The notes under the pieces: model-generated
What the model was told of the DNA's origin: nothing
Database searches by the model: none
The model's input: the letters and a program-made list of their open reading frames with translations, nothing else
DNA from: G965197555 sp965197555
GTDB lineage: Bacteria > Chloroflexota > Dehalococcoidia > Lucifugimonadales > UBA3495
Assembly (NCBI GenBank): GCA_965197555.1
Contig: OZ240213.1
Location: 1,302,001 to 1,366,000 of the forward strand
Direction: 5' to 3'
Length of the DNA: 64,000 nucleotides
Translations under genes and position numbers: made by a program
In this document: one piece after another, positions 7,637 through 15,560 of the stretch
Layout of the letters: each line of letters opens with the position of its first letter
Numbering within the stretch: the stretch's first letter is position 1

Positions 7637-9037
7637 ATGCCTGACACGCCCTTGCATTTCAAGACCGTCTCGGAAGTGGCCGCTTTGATCGAGTCGAAGG
7701 AGCTATCGCCTGTCGAGCTGACCGAGGCGATGATCAATCGCATTGAGTCTCTGGACGGCCAATACAAGAGCTACGCCACCGTTATGGCGGACCACGCCAA
7801 GGCGTCCGCCCAGGCCGCCGAAAGGGAGATATTGGCGGGCCGGTATTTGGGACCTCTTCACGGTGTGCCCATTGCGGTCAAAGACCTGTGTTTCACCAAG
7901 GGTGTGCGGACCATGGGGGGAGCCCGGGTGTTGCGGGACCATGTACCGGACTTTAATGGCACGGTGGTTGAGAAATTAGAATCGGCCGGTGCGGTGCTGT
8001 TGGGTAAGCTGAACCTTACCGAAGGCGCCATGGCTGGCTACAACCCGGATTTCCAGGTCCCGCTGAATCCTTGGGACACCGAGCGCTGGTCAGGAGCCTC
8101 CTCCAGCGGCTCTGGCGTAGCAACGGCGGCAGGACTATGTTTTGGCAGCCTGGGCAGCGACACCGGGGGTTCCATCAGGTTCCCCGCAGCGGCCTGCGGC
8201 ATCGTCGGAATCAAACCGACCTGGGGCAGGGTCAGCCGCTACGGTGTGTTGGCTTTGGCGGAGTCCATGGACCATGTTGGTCCAATGACTCGGAGCGCCG
8301 TCGACGCAGGCATAATGCTCCAAGTCCTAGCGGGGCACGACCCCAACGACCCAACGTCGCTGACCGCGCCGGTGCCCAACATGCTGGAGGGTGTCGGGCA
8401 AGGCATTCGGGGTATCCGAATCGGCTTGGACCAGCGGTATATCAGTGAAGAGGTGGACCCGCAACTCACTGATGCCGTGCTGGCTGGCGTCCGGGTATTG
8501 GAGGGCTTAGGCGCGGTGACAGTCCAGGTGCAGATGCCTGATATCAATGACTTCTCAGCGGCCTGGGGCGTCCTGTGCTCGGCAGAGGCCGCAGCCGCGC
8601 ACCGGGAGACATTCCCTTCCAGGAGCGAGGAATACGGTCCCTGGTTCCGCGGTTGGCTGGACATGGGCTTGGGGGTCACTGGAGCCGACTACGCTGAAGC
8701 CAACAAGAAACGGTTAGCCTGCAACGGCATTCTAGCCGGTATATTCGACAACATAGACGTGCTGGTGTGTGCGTCCATGACCGCTCCTCCTGCCAGGGTC
8801 ACCCCTGAAGAGATGTATGGTCCCATGGACACCGAAGAGTGGACTTGGGGCCGGTTCACCGTGCCTTTCGACTTCAACGGTGCTCCCACAATCTCCCTTC
8901 CTTGCGGCCAGAATGATGAAGGATTGCCCTTGAGCATTCAATTTGTCGGCAAACACTTGGCCGAACCACTGCTGTGTCGCATGGGCCACGCCTACGAAGA
9001 GGCTACCGAGTGGCATAATCTGCGGCCTAACGTTTAA
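7637..9037 (+). CDS. Amidase signature family hydrolase
   Basis: A 466-residue amidase-signature enzyme that hydrolyses carboxamides to acid and ammonia. The Ser-cisSer-Lys triad is visible: Lys82 in GVPIAVKDLC, the cis-Ser in SGASSSGSG (about 157), and the nucleophile Ser near 179 in GSDTGGSIRFP. It has the usual length. GatA is unlikely because no gatB or gatC is adjacent and a paralogue occurs at 38399-39802. The ATG at 7637 has AAAGGAG at 7624-7630, which decides it over a TTG six bases earlier. It is the last gene of the plus-strand run that starts at 2886. Confidence 0.9.
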   Translation: MPDTPLHFKTVSEVAALIESKELSPVELTEAMINRIESLDGQYKSYATVMADHAKASAQAAEREILAGRYLGPLHGVPIAVKDLCFTKGVRTMGGARVLRDHVPDFNGTVVEKLESAGAVLLGKLNLTEGAMAGYNPDFQVPLNPWDTERWSGASSSGSGVATAAGLCFGSLGSDTGGSIRFPAAACGIVGIKPTWGRVSRYGVLALAESMDHVGPMTRSAVDAGIMLQVLAGHDPNDPTSLTAPVPNMLEGVGQGIRGIRIGLDQRYISEEVDPQLTDAVLAGVRVLEGLGAVTVQVQMPDINDFSAAWGVLCSAEAAAAHRETFPSRSEEYGPWFRGWLDMGLGVTGADYAEANKKRLACNGILAGIFDNIDVLVCASMTAPPARVTPEEMYGPMDTEEWTWGRFTVPFDFNGAPTISLPCGQNDEGLPLSIQFVGKHLAEPLLCRMGHAYEEATEWHNLRPNV

Positions 9038-9152
9038 TATCCCGGTTACACCAGGAACGAACGATAACGATCCCCGTTCAATACAGGAAGAATCTGGGGG
9101 ATAATTCATAAGATTTGCCGGTATCTGTTTAGAGCCCCGGGTCACTCCCAAC

Positions 9153-9276
9153 CCGTCATGCCCGCGGAAGCGGGAATCCAGGAAAGCCGAGGTTAAGTAA
9201 CGTTGCGGTTCGGGAACTCTTTTTAGGCTCCGGCCCAAAGCTTGCCCCGCACTTAATACGGGGGCCGGAATGACGG
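9153..9276. repeat. MITE-like non-coding repeat with inverted ends
   Basis: This 124-bp stretch lies in the gene-free gap 9038-9338. It begins CCGTCATGCC and ends GGAATGACGG, so the ends are near-inverted copies. Inside are two hairpins: CCCGC-GGAA-GCGGG near 9161-9175 and CCCCG-CACTTAATA-CGGGG near 9246-9263. The pattern 'GTCAT(T/G)CCCGC..GCGGGAAT' resembles widespread bacterial dispersed repeats. No coding frame is evident. Confidence 0.55.
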
Positions 9277-9338
9277 CACGGCGGCGGGAACGAATCATTG
9301 AGTCTGGATACACCGAAGAAACTCGCAGGTAGGTCACC

Positions 9339-10931
9339 ATGTATGATCTCTTGATCAAGAACGCCATGATCTATGACGGTACGGGTGCTCCCGGCTACCA
9401 GGCCGACGTGGGAGTTGTCCGGGGCCGAATTGCAGCGATCGGGAATTTGGAGGAAACGTCGGTGGAAACCATTGACGCCTCCGGATCGGCCGTCGCTCCA
9501 GGGTTCATCGACCTTCATACCCACAGCGATTTTTCCTTTCTGCTGGACCATACCGCCCAGAGTAAGCTGAGGCAGGGTTGCACCCTGGAACTGAGCGGCA
9601 ACTGCGGATTCAGCTACTGTGCCCCTTTGCAGGGTGATGCAAGACAGCTAACCGAAGAGCGCCTGGGTCTGTATGGAGCGGAGGGCACCTTGGGATGGAC
9701 CACCTTTGACGAATACCACTCTCGGCTGGAGGAAGCAGGTTCTACGATTAATCAGGCGACCCAAGTTGGACATGGGACTGTCCGGTCCGCTGTCATGGGA
9801 TTCGAGGACCGGGGCCCCACCCCGGAGGAACTGGAGCGGATGCGTCGCCTAGTCGCCGAGAGTCTGGACGCGGGCGCTTTGGGCTTCTCCACAGGACTGT
9901 ACTACGCCCCGGGCAGCTACGCTCGCACCGACGAGGTTGTTGCTCTGGCCAGCGAGGCAGCCCAGCGGGACAAGCTATATTCAACTCATATGCGAGACGA
10001 GAGCGACTACACCATCAGCCTCTTCGGTTCTGTGGAGGAGTCCATCGCCATCGGCCGGTTGTCGGGGGTCCGCGTACAGATATCCCACCTCAAGTGCGTG
10101 GGACCTGCAACCTGGGGCCGCTCGACGGACCTACTGGAACGAATAGAGAGAGCGCGTTCCGAGGGTATAGACGTGGCCGCGGACCAGTACCCTTATACTG
10201 CAAGCAGCACCGGCCTCTCCGGCGGTGTTTTTCCAAGGTGGGCCCAGGTCGGCGGGCGGGACGGCACCATCAGCAGGCTGGCCCAGGAAGAATTCTATTC
10301 TCGCTTGCACGACGATATCCAGGAAAACTTTGTGCGGCGCGGCGGCCCGGACCAGATTGTTATAGCCAACCACCCTCCGAACCGGGAGTTCGAGGGCCTG
10401 AGCCTGGAGGAGATCGCCCGGCAGATGAGTTGCGACCCCATGGATGCAGCGATACGCCTGTACCGGGAAAGCGAGACCTCAGTGGTTATGCATTCCCTGA
10501 AGGAGCCCGACGTTGAAGCCATCGCCGGAGGCCGGTGGGTGGCTGTCGGCAGTGACGGCAGCTCTGTGAGCACCGAAGGCGTTCTTTCGGCGGGCAAGCC
10601 GCACCCCAGGAGCTACGGTACTTTTCCTCGGTTCCTCGCTCGTTACGTCAGGGAAGCTGGCGTGGTGCCCTTGGAGGAAGCGATCCGCAAAATGACTCTG
10701 CTTCCAGCGTCCCGACTGGGCCTGACCAAGCGGGGCCGTATCGCTCCTGGCATGTGGGCCGACTTGGTGGTGTTCGACCCAGCCAGGGTAACCGACACAG
10801 CTACCTTCGAGGTACCCCACAGCTACGCCTCGGGAATCTCTCACGTGTTGGTCAATGGGACGCGGGCTATTAAGGACGGCGTTTTCACCGGAGCAATTCC
10901 GGGTAGAGTGCTCAGGGATTTCGGTGACTGA
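9339..10931 (+). CDS. N-acyl-D-amino-acid deacylase family amidohydrolase
   Basis: A 530-residue metal-dependent amidohydrolase of the D-aminoacylase group. The beta1 HxH motif is His60/His62 in GFIDLHTHSDFS. The bridging Cys (about 89) lies in SGNCGFSYCAP. Further metal His residues are in STHMRDESDY and VQISHLKCVG, and the catalytic Asp is in AVGSDGSS. A small N-terminal and C-terminal beta sandwich (DLLIKNAMIYDGTG; PGMWADLVVFDP) frames the barrel. The family releases D-amino acids from N-acyl-D-amino acids or related lactams. There is no signal peptide. A paralogue lies at 33259-34986. A HAD phosphatase follows 33 bp later. Confidence 0.9.
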   Translation: MYDLLIKNAMIYDGTGAPGYQADVGVVRGRIAAIGNLEETSVETIDASGSAVAPGFIDLHTHSDFSFLLDHTAQSKLRQGCTLELSGNCGFSYCAPLQGDARQLTEERLGLYGAEGTLGWTTFDEYHSRLEEAGSTINQATQVGHGTVRSAVMGFEDRGPTPEELERMRRLVAESLDAGALGFSTGLYYAPGSYARTDEVVALASEAAQRDKLYSTHMRDESDYTISLFGSVEESIAIGRLSGVRVQISHLKCVGPATWGRSTDLLERIERARSEGIDVAADQYPYTASSTGLSGGVFPRWAQVGGRDGTISRLAQEEFYSRLHDDIQENFVRRGGPDQIVIANHPPNREFEGLSLEEIARQMSCDPMDAAIRLYRESETSVVMHSLKEPDVEAIAGGRWVAVGSDGSSVSTEGVLSAGKPHPRSYGTFPRFLARYVREAGVVPLEEAIRKMTLLPASRLGLTKRGRIAPGMWADLVVFDPARVTDTATFEVPHSYASGISHVLVNGTRAIKDGVFTGAIPGRVLRDFGD

Positions 10932-10964
10932 AATACTGCGGCCGATTAATTGAGGAGCACTCAC

Positions 10965-11621
10965 TTGAGGGGTTTTAGAGCAATCATATTTGATATGGAC
11001 GGCGTGCTGGTAGACAGCGAGCCCTTATATCTCAACGCCATCAACCTTATCTTGGCGCAAGAAAACGTGCGGCCGATGTCAGACGACGAAAACCGGGCTT
11101 TTCTGATCGGGACGACTATTGAGGAGACTTGGCGCAGAATAAAAGACCAAAGACAGCTACCGCTGACGGTGCCCGCGTACATAGAAAAGTATGAGGCTGT
11201 GGTAGAGCAGGTCCTCAAGGAACAACTCGTTCCCCGGCCTGGCGTGGTCGGCCTCATCGAGGAATGTGATCGCGAGAGAGTGCCCAAAGCGGTCGCGTCG
11301 TCGTCACTGCGGGCCTGGGTTGACCTTAAACTTGAAGCCATCGGTCTTTCGGGAGCCTTTGATGTGGTGCTCGGGGGGGACGATGTTACTAAAGGAAAAC
11401 CGGAGCCGGAGATTTACGAGTTGGCGGCGCGACGTCTGGGATTTCCTCCCAACGAGTGTATCGCCATAGAAGACACACCAGTGGGAATCGCTGCGGCCGT
11501 GGCCGCTGGCGCCTATACCATCGCGGTCCGTACCGAGTCCACCAGAGGGCTCGACGTCAGCCAAGCCCGAACGGTCCTGGAAAGCCTAGAGAATTTTGAC
11601 CTTTCATTGCTGCTGCAATAG
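10965..11621 (+). CDS. HAD-superfamily hydrolase, beta-phosphoglucomutase-like
   Basis: A 218-residue HAD subfamily IA protein. Motif I is IIFDMDGVLVDSEP (nucleophile Asp10, acid Asp12). Motif II is in VASSSLRAWV. The Lys of motif III is in KGKPEPEIYE and motif IV is CIAIEDTPVGI. The helical cap follows motif I, as in beta-phosphoglucomutase and phosphoglycolate phosphatase. The TTG start at 10965 is chosen because GAGGAG lies seven bases upstream; a further TTG at 10950 has none. It probably dephosphorylates or isomerises a sugar phosphate. It follows the D-aminoacylase by 33 bp and may share its transcript. Confidence 0.9.
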   Translation: MRGFRAIIFDMDGVLVDSEPLYLNAINLILAQENVRPMSDDENRAFLIGTTIEETWRRIKDQRQLPLTVPAYIEKYEAVVEQVLKEQLVPRPGVVGLIEECDRERVPKAVASSSLRAWVDLKLEAIGLSGAFDVVLGGDDVTKGKPEPEIYELAARRLGFPPNECIAIEDTPVGIAAAVAAGAYTIAVRTESTRGLDVSQARTVLESLENFDLSLLLQ

Positions 11622-11755
11622 CCGACTCGGAATTCCACTCTCAGCATCCAGGACTTCGACCGCCCCTTGGTTCCCATCTGTTTGATGCACCCTCTTTTCT
11701 ACGGACGGAATTGCATGCAATCATAAGGTCACTATTCTTAAATGAGGGAGTCACC

Positions 11756-12133
11756 TTGGGAACCATCAAACTAATAAGAGAACAGGACGCCAGCGACAGA
11801 GTCAAAGAGACCTACGAAGACATCAAGACCACCATGGGGTGTTCGTTTGTTCCTGAAACCTTCCAGGTCATCGCACATAATCCGGACCACTTGGAAGTTT
11901 ACTGGGGACATTACAAGCAGGCCATGAGCTCCGGGAAGCTAGACCTCAAGACCAAGAAGTTGATTGCTTTCCTGGTCTCGGCGATGAACAATTGCAATGT
12001 TTGAGTCCGATTCCACCTTGATGCCGTGAAGCATCTAGGGGTCGACGATGAAACCTTGGCCGAAGCCGTGGAGGTGATGGCAGAGGTCACCAAGGGCAAT
12101 TTGATCATGCACTCGATAGGTGGTCGGCATTAG
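11756..12133 (+). CDS. Carboxymuconolactone decarboxylase / AhpD-like protein, probable selenoprotein (TGA = Sec)
   Basis: From a TTG at 11756 (GAGGGAG five bases upstream) the frame encodes FVPETFQVIAHNPDHLEVYW and LIAFLVSAMNNCNV, meets TGA at 12002-12004, and continues VRFHLDAVKHLGVDDETLAEA to a TAG at 12131. The full length of 125 residues fits small AhpD-like proteins. The family's redox motif is CxxC followed three residues later by His. Here it reads Cys80-Asn-Val-TGA(83)-Val-Arg-Phe-His87, so the stop replaces exactly the second redox Cys. The 43 downstream codons stay open and match the family. A hairpin meeting bacterial SECIS rules follows (12016-12039). Selenocysteine AhpD-like proteins are known. 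A plain nonsense mutation cannot be ruled out without finding selA, selB, selC and selD. Confidence 0.75.
12016..12039 (+). promoter_or_regulatory. Candidate bacterial SECIS element
   Basis: CCTTGATGC (12016-12024) pairs with GCATCTAGG (12031-12039) at eight of nine positions, with one T-T mismatch, around the loop CGTGAA. The loop starts 20 nt after the TGA, inside the 16-37 nt range reported for bacterial SECIS elements, and has a G in its first two positions. It lies within the coding frame, as bacterial SECIS elements must. Confidence 0.65.
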
Positions 12134-12234
12134 CCCCCAACGGGACGGGTCGGACATGCCTAATTCAACGGGCTGGCCATGCGTTGACGTGCATTTTAAC
12201 CCTGGGAGGCAGTGAGAATCCCGTTGGTGGTGAG

Positions 12235-12370
12235 CCTTCGACAAGCTGAGGCCGAACGGAACAGCCCGTTCGTAGTGAGCTTGTCGAACCACAGGCCCGC
12301 GAGTTTCTCCCAGTCGGCTTCTGGGAGGGGCTGTTCATGGGGGGCCTTCGACAAGCTCAGGCCGAACGGG
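12235..12370. repeat. Left flanking repeat of the tandem array, with hairpin doublet
   Basis: This ~136-bp block is about 90% like 12783-12920. It opens with an inverted doublet: TTCGACAAGCTGAGG..GAACGG (12237-12259) and CCGTTC..GAGCTTGTCGAA (12266-12288), able to fold with a six-base loop. It ends with another direct copy at ~12347-12368. The arrangement resembles REP/BIME elements. The long open frames across the area are repeat translations, not genes. Confidence 0.75.
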
Positions 12371-12398
12371 GGATTCCTCTTGTCAAACATCATGGTTG

Positions 12399-12766
12399 CC
12401 CTTCGGCAGGCTCAGGACAGGCCCTTCGGCAGGCTCAGGACAGGCCCTTCGGCAGGCTCAGGACAGGCCCTTCGGCAGGCTCAGGACAGGCCCTTCGGCA
12501 GGCTCAGGACAGGCCCTTCGGCAGGCTCAGGACAGGCCCTTCGGCAGGCTCAGGACAGGCCCTTCGGCAGGCTCAGGACAGGCCCTTCGGCAGGCTCAGG
12601 ACAGGCCCTTCGGCAGGCTCAGGACAGGCCCTTCGGCAGGCTCAGGACAGGCCCTTCGGCAGGCTCAGGACAGGCCCTTCGGCAGGCTCAGGACAGGCCC
12701 TTCGGCAGGCTCAGGACAGGCCCTTCGGCAGGCTCAGGACAGGCCCTTCGGCAGGCTCAGGACAGG
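12399..12766. repeat. Tandem array of sixteen identical 23-bp units
   Basis: Sixteen consecutive units of 23 bp (368 bp) with no visible base difference. Each begins CCCTTCGGCAGG and ends CTCAGGACAGG. All three frames are open because 23 is not a multiple of three and the unit contains no stop. The same unit occurs singly at 1308-1330 and 12985-13007. Perfect identity implies recent expansion or homogenisation. It is not a CRISPR, since there are no unique spacers. Confidence 0.95.
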
Positions 12767-12782
12767 TTTGCGGAGCCGGGGG

Positions 12783-12920
12783 CCTTCGACCAGCTCAGGG
12801 CCGAACGGAACAACTCGTTCGTGGTGAGCTTGTCGAACCACGGGCCCGCGAGTTTCTGCCAATCGGCTTCTGGGAGGGGCTGTTCATGGCGGGCCTTCGA
12901 CAAACTCAGGCCGAACAGAG
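12783..12920. repeat. Right flanking repeat of the tandem array
   Basis: Direct repeat of 12235-12370. Both share the inverted doublet and a GCCCGCGAGTTTCT..CGGCTTCTGGGAGG core, then a terminal CCTTCGACAA.CTCAGG copy. The array therefore sits inside a larger duplicated unit. Confidence 0.75.
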
Positions 12921-12984
12921 CGGACTGTTCCTGGTAGACGTTCGACGAACCCCAGGCAGAACGCGAAAGTCGGTCCGTGGGGAG

Positions 12985-13007
12985 CCCTTCGGCAAGCTCA
13001 GGACAGG
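12985..13007. repeat. Isolated 23-bp unit
   Basis: This copy differs from the array unit at one of 23 positions (AAGCTC for AGGCTC). It lies between the array and the amidohydrolase gene that ends at 13075. Confidence 0.85.
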
Positions 13008-13074
13008 CTTATCGAGCTGAGGGTCCCCGAATGTTGGGCAAGTAAGACGCCTGGGGATCCCTCAGGCGCAATCC

Positions 13075-14196
13075 CTAGATGTGGTATACCTTGGCGGCGT
13101 TTCCGCCCACGATCTTGGCCTTCTCCTCATTGGTACAGTCCACCAGAATTTCCTCGATGATTTCCCTACTTCTAGGAAAAGTGGACTCAGCATGGGGATA
13201 ATCCGAGCCCCACTGGATATTATCTACTCCAATGACGTGCCGGTCTCTTATGCCCATCGCATCCTCCTGGAAGCCCAGGAAGACATTGCTGTAGTAAAAG
13301 TCGCTGGGGAGGGCGTCTCCCTTGAACCGATAGGACCTTCCTCCGGCGGCTCTTTGAGTGTAGTTGTAGTCTAGCCGGTCAAGGAAGTGGGGGACCCAGG
13401 ACAGTTCCTGCTCGACTGACCCCACCATCAGCTTCGGATATCGTTCAAATACCCCGCTGTAGATCATATCTGCAAGGGACATCCGCACCCAATGATCGGT
13501 GTTACAAAAGAAGGACAGCTTGGCGTTGGGTAGGTCCATATACTGTTGACCGGGGCCGGGGCGATTTGTCGTAATGTGAAGGCTTAGGGGCATGCCCAAG
13601 TCTTGGGCCGCAGCCCACAATGGCTCGTAGACCGGGGAGTCGTAGGGGGTATCCTCATGGGGATAAATTGTGATCATTGCTCCCACCAGCCCCATGTTTG
13701 CACTGCGCTGAAGCTCACTGACGCCGTCCTGCACTTCATCAACGTTGACCATGGCAATGCCCTTGAGCCGGTTGGGGAAAGGCCTACAAAACTCAGCAAT
13801 CCAGTCGTTGTAGGCTCTGAAAGTGGCGGAGAGGAGCTCGCTATCGGTCACGGTGCAAAAGAGCTGTAGACCGACGGTGGGGTAAACGATACTCACGTGT
13901 ATTCCATCGGTATCCATGTCTTTAACCTGCTCTTCTGGGATATAACCACCGGGCCGGACATCCTCGAAGGTAAACAGGCCCCCAAGATTCTCTGGTTGCT
14001 CGAACCTCACGCCCGGCTGTGCGCCGCCGGCCATGGTCTGACCCTTGATACCGTCGGTAAACCACCGGTCGGAACCATCTTCCAACCTGACTACTCTAGG
14101 CTCTCGCCCGCTGAATTTGGCATCGATTCTATTCGTCCAAAGGTCCGGGGGCTCAACCACGTGATTGTCCGATGAAATTATGCGGTAGTCAGACAT
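13075..14196 (-). CDS. Amidohydrolase-2 family (ACMSD-like) metal-dependent hydrolase
   Basis: A 373-residue TIM-barrel protein of the amidohydrolase-related group that includes ACMSD-type decarboxylases. It starts with a SSDNHVVEPPDLW strand, where the family's first metal motif would be. Later it has LSLHITTNRPGPG, with a His at the beta5 position, and IQWGSDYPHAESTFP, carrying the conserved Asp. The first motif reads DNH rather than HxH, as in many members of this branch. The ATG at 14196 is preferred over an upstream TTG because AAGGAGA lies seven bases before it. These enzymes hydrolyse or decarboxylate ring-cleavage products and similar acids; the substrate is unknown. Its nearest gene, an SDR on the same strand, ends 164 bp upstream. 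Confidence 0.88.
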   Translation of the reverse strand: MSDYRIISSDNHVVEPPDLWTNRIDAKFSGREPRVVRLEDGSDRWFTDGIKGQTMAGGAQPGVRFEQPENLGGLFTFEDVRPGGYIPEEQVKDMDTDGIHVSIVYPTVGLQLFCTVTDSELLSATFRAYNDWIAEFCRPFPNRLKGIAMVNVDEVQDGVSELQRSANMGLVGAMITIYPHEDTPYDSPVYEPLWAAAQDLGMPLSLHITTNRPGPGQQYMDLPNAKLSFFCNTDHWVRMSLADMIYSGVFERYPKLMVGSVEQELSWVPHFLDRLDYNYTQRAAGGRSYRFKGDALPSDFYYSNVFLGFQEDAMGIRDRHVIGVDNIQWGSDYPHAESTFPRSREIIEEILVDCTNEEKAKIVGGNAAKVYHI

Positions 14197-14359
14197 AGGT
14201 AGGTCTCCTTGAGCCAAGATGCTATGCTGCTGCTCTGTGAACGGGATTATAAGTCACGCTAGCTCGTGGTGCCAATAATACCAGCGTGGGTCAAAATGGC
14301 CGCCCCAAATCGGTAGCCGCCGACCCGACGGGTCTAGCTTGGGTAACGGCTTCTGATAA

Positions 14360-15172
14360 TCAATGGTCCATAATCTCGCCACCGTCGATATTAATGGATT
14401 GGCCATGGATCCACGACGTGGCTTCAGTGCACAAGTAGGCGATGAAAGACCCGACCTCTTCGTAGGTTCCGAGACGTCCGATCGGCACGCTGCGGACTAA
14501 GTCATCCCAGTGACCACTAGCTTTCAATTCGTCTACCCTTGAGGTGTCCACCCAGCCGGGGCACACGCAGTTGACGTTGATGCCGTAAGGACCTAATTCC
14601 TTGGCCAGAGATTGAGTCATACCCACTTGAGCGAAGTTGGCGGCGGCATAGGCCATGGTGTTGGCGCTTCCGGATTTGCCTTCTCCAGAGGCGACGTTCA
14701 CGATTTTCCCGCCTTGACCCTGATCAATCAGCCGCCTGGCGACTGCCCTCGAACAAAGGTACGTCCCCAGCACCTTCACGTCCATGACCCTTTGGAAGAT
14801 GTGGGGCTCGAGGTCAACGGTGGGGACCCGGTCGGCTCCCCGGGCGTAGGCAGCGTTATTGACAAGGATGTCGACCCGCCCAAATTCCCGCTCAGTCTGC
14901 TGCACCATCATTTCCACCTGCTCCGCCTTAGTCACATCTACGACCAAGGGAAGAGCGCGGCGGCCCAGGGCCTGGACCTCCAAAGCGGTGCTTTCTACGT
15001 CTTTCCAGCCGATCTCTCTTTCGTCGGTCGGCATGGTTGCCGGGTCCCTCCCAGTTCCTGTTACCACCAGGTTGGAACCGAGGTGGGCCAGCGCCAAAGC
15101 GGTAGCCCTTCCGATGCCGCGCCGTCGGCCGGCGCCGGTTACTATGCTGACTTTTCCTTCGAGCTCACCCAT
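14360..15172 (-). CDS. Short-chain dehydrogenase/reductase lacking the catalytic Lys
   Basis: A 270-residue classical SDR. The dinucleotide loop is TGAGRRRGIG (12-21), NNAAYA lies near 105, and Ser162 is 13 residues before Tyr175. The active-site motif reads Tyr-Ala-Ala-Ala-Asn (YAAANFAQVG, codon AAC at 14638-14636), where YxxxK is expected, so the catalytic Lys is missing. The remainder (TQSLAKELGPYGINVNCVCPG, split here by position ~188-205) is well conserved. It may be catalytically impaired, use another proton relay, or have a non-redox role. The fold assignment is secure. The substrate is not known. It is divergent from the M20 peptidase gene at 15561. Confidence 0.88.
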   Translation of the reverse strand: MGELEGKVSIVTGAGRRRGIGRATALALAHLGSNLVVTGTGRDPATMPTDEREIGWKDVESTALEVQALGRRALPLVVDVTKAEQVEMMVQQTEREFGRVDILVNNAAYARGADRVPTVDLEPHIFQRVMDVKVLGTYLCSRAVARRLIDQGQGGKIVNVASGEGKSGSANTMAYAAANFAQVGMTQSLAKELGPYGINVNCVCPGWVDTSRVDELKASGHWDDLVRSVPIGRLGTYEEVGSFIAYLCTEATSWIHGQSINIDGGEIMDH

Positions 15173-15560
15173 AGGGCCGCATCCCCTTGGACGACGTAGC
15201 TCTACCCGCCCCTGTTAGCTCTGAGCAACTCCATCCGCGTCCGGCTAACCGGCTCAGGCCGTTCAAACCCTGTTGCATGGACGCAGCCGATGGTACCGGT
15301 GCTCCAGTGAAGCTGTCAATTTCGGCGTTTGTATTCAGTTCTACGTGTGGATATTGCTTGTCCGAGAGCTGGGAGGCGGTGCACTCCCTGCCAGACAGAT
15401 AAGCAACATTGGACGGGGCACCAGCCCCATCATTGACTACTCTTCTGGAATACTGGCCACCAGTAACGGCGGCGCTGGCTGGAGAACCCGTTCGTGTGTA
15501 GAATTGGGAACGCCGACGGAAAGACCCTGTCTGAATCATCGAACCCGGACTGAGGACGTT

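Noticed and set aside
12399..12766. Possible CRISPR array
   Set aside because: Units are contiguous and identical with no unique spacers, and no cas genes are present.
12212..13020. Three overlapping 140-240 residue open frames rich in repeats such as RPFGRLRTGPSAGSGQAL
   Set aside because: They are translations of the 23-bp tandem array and its flanks, open in all frames, with no ribosome site or family similarity.
15273..15560. 96-codon N-terminal extension of the M20 peptidase
   Set aside because: It has no similarity to the family, while the ATG at 15561 begins a normal-length protein with an upstream GAGGAC.
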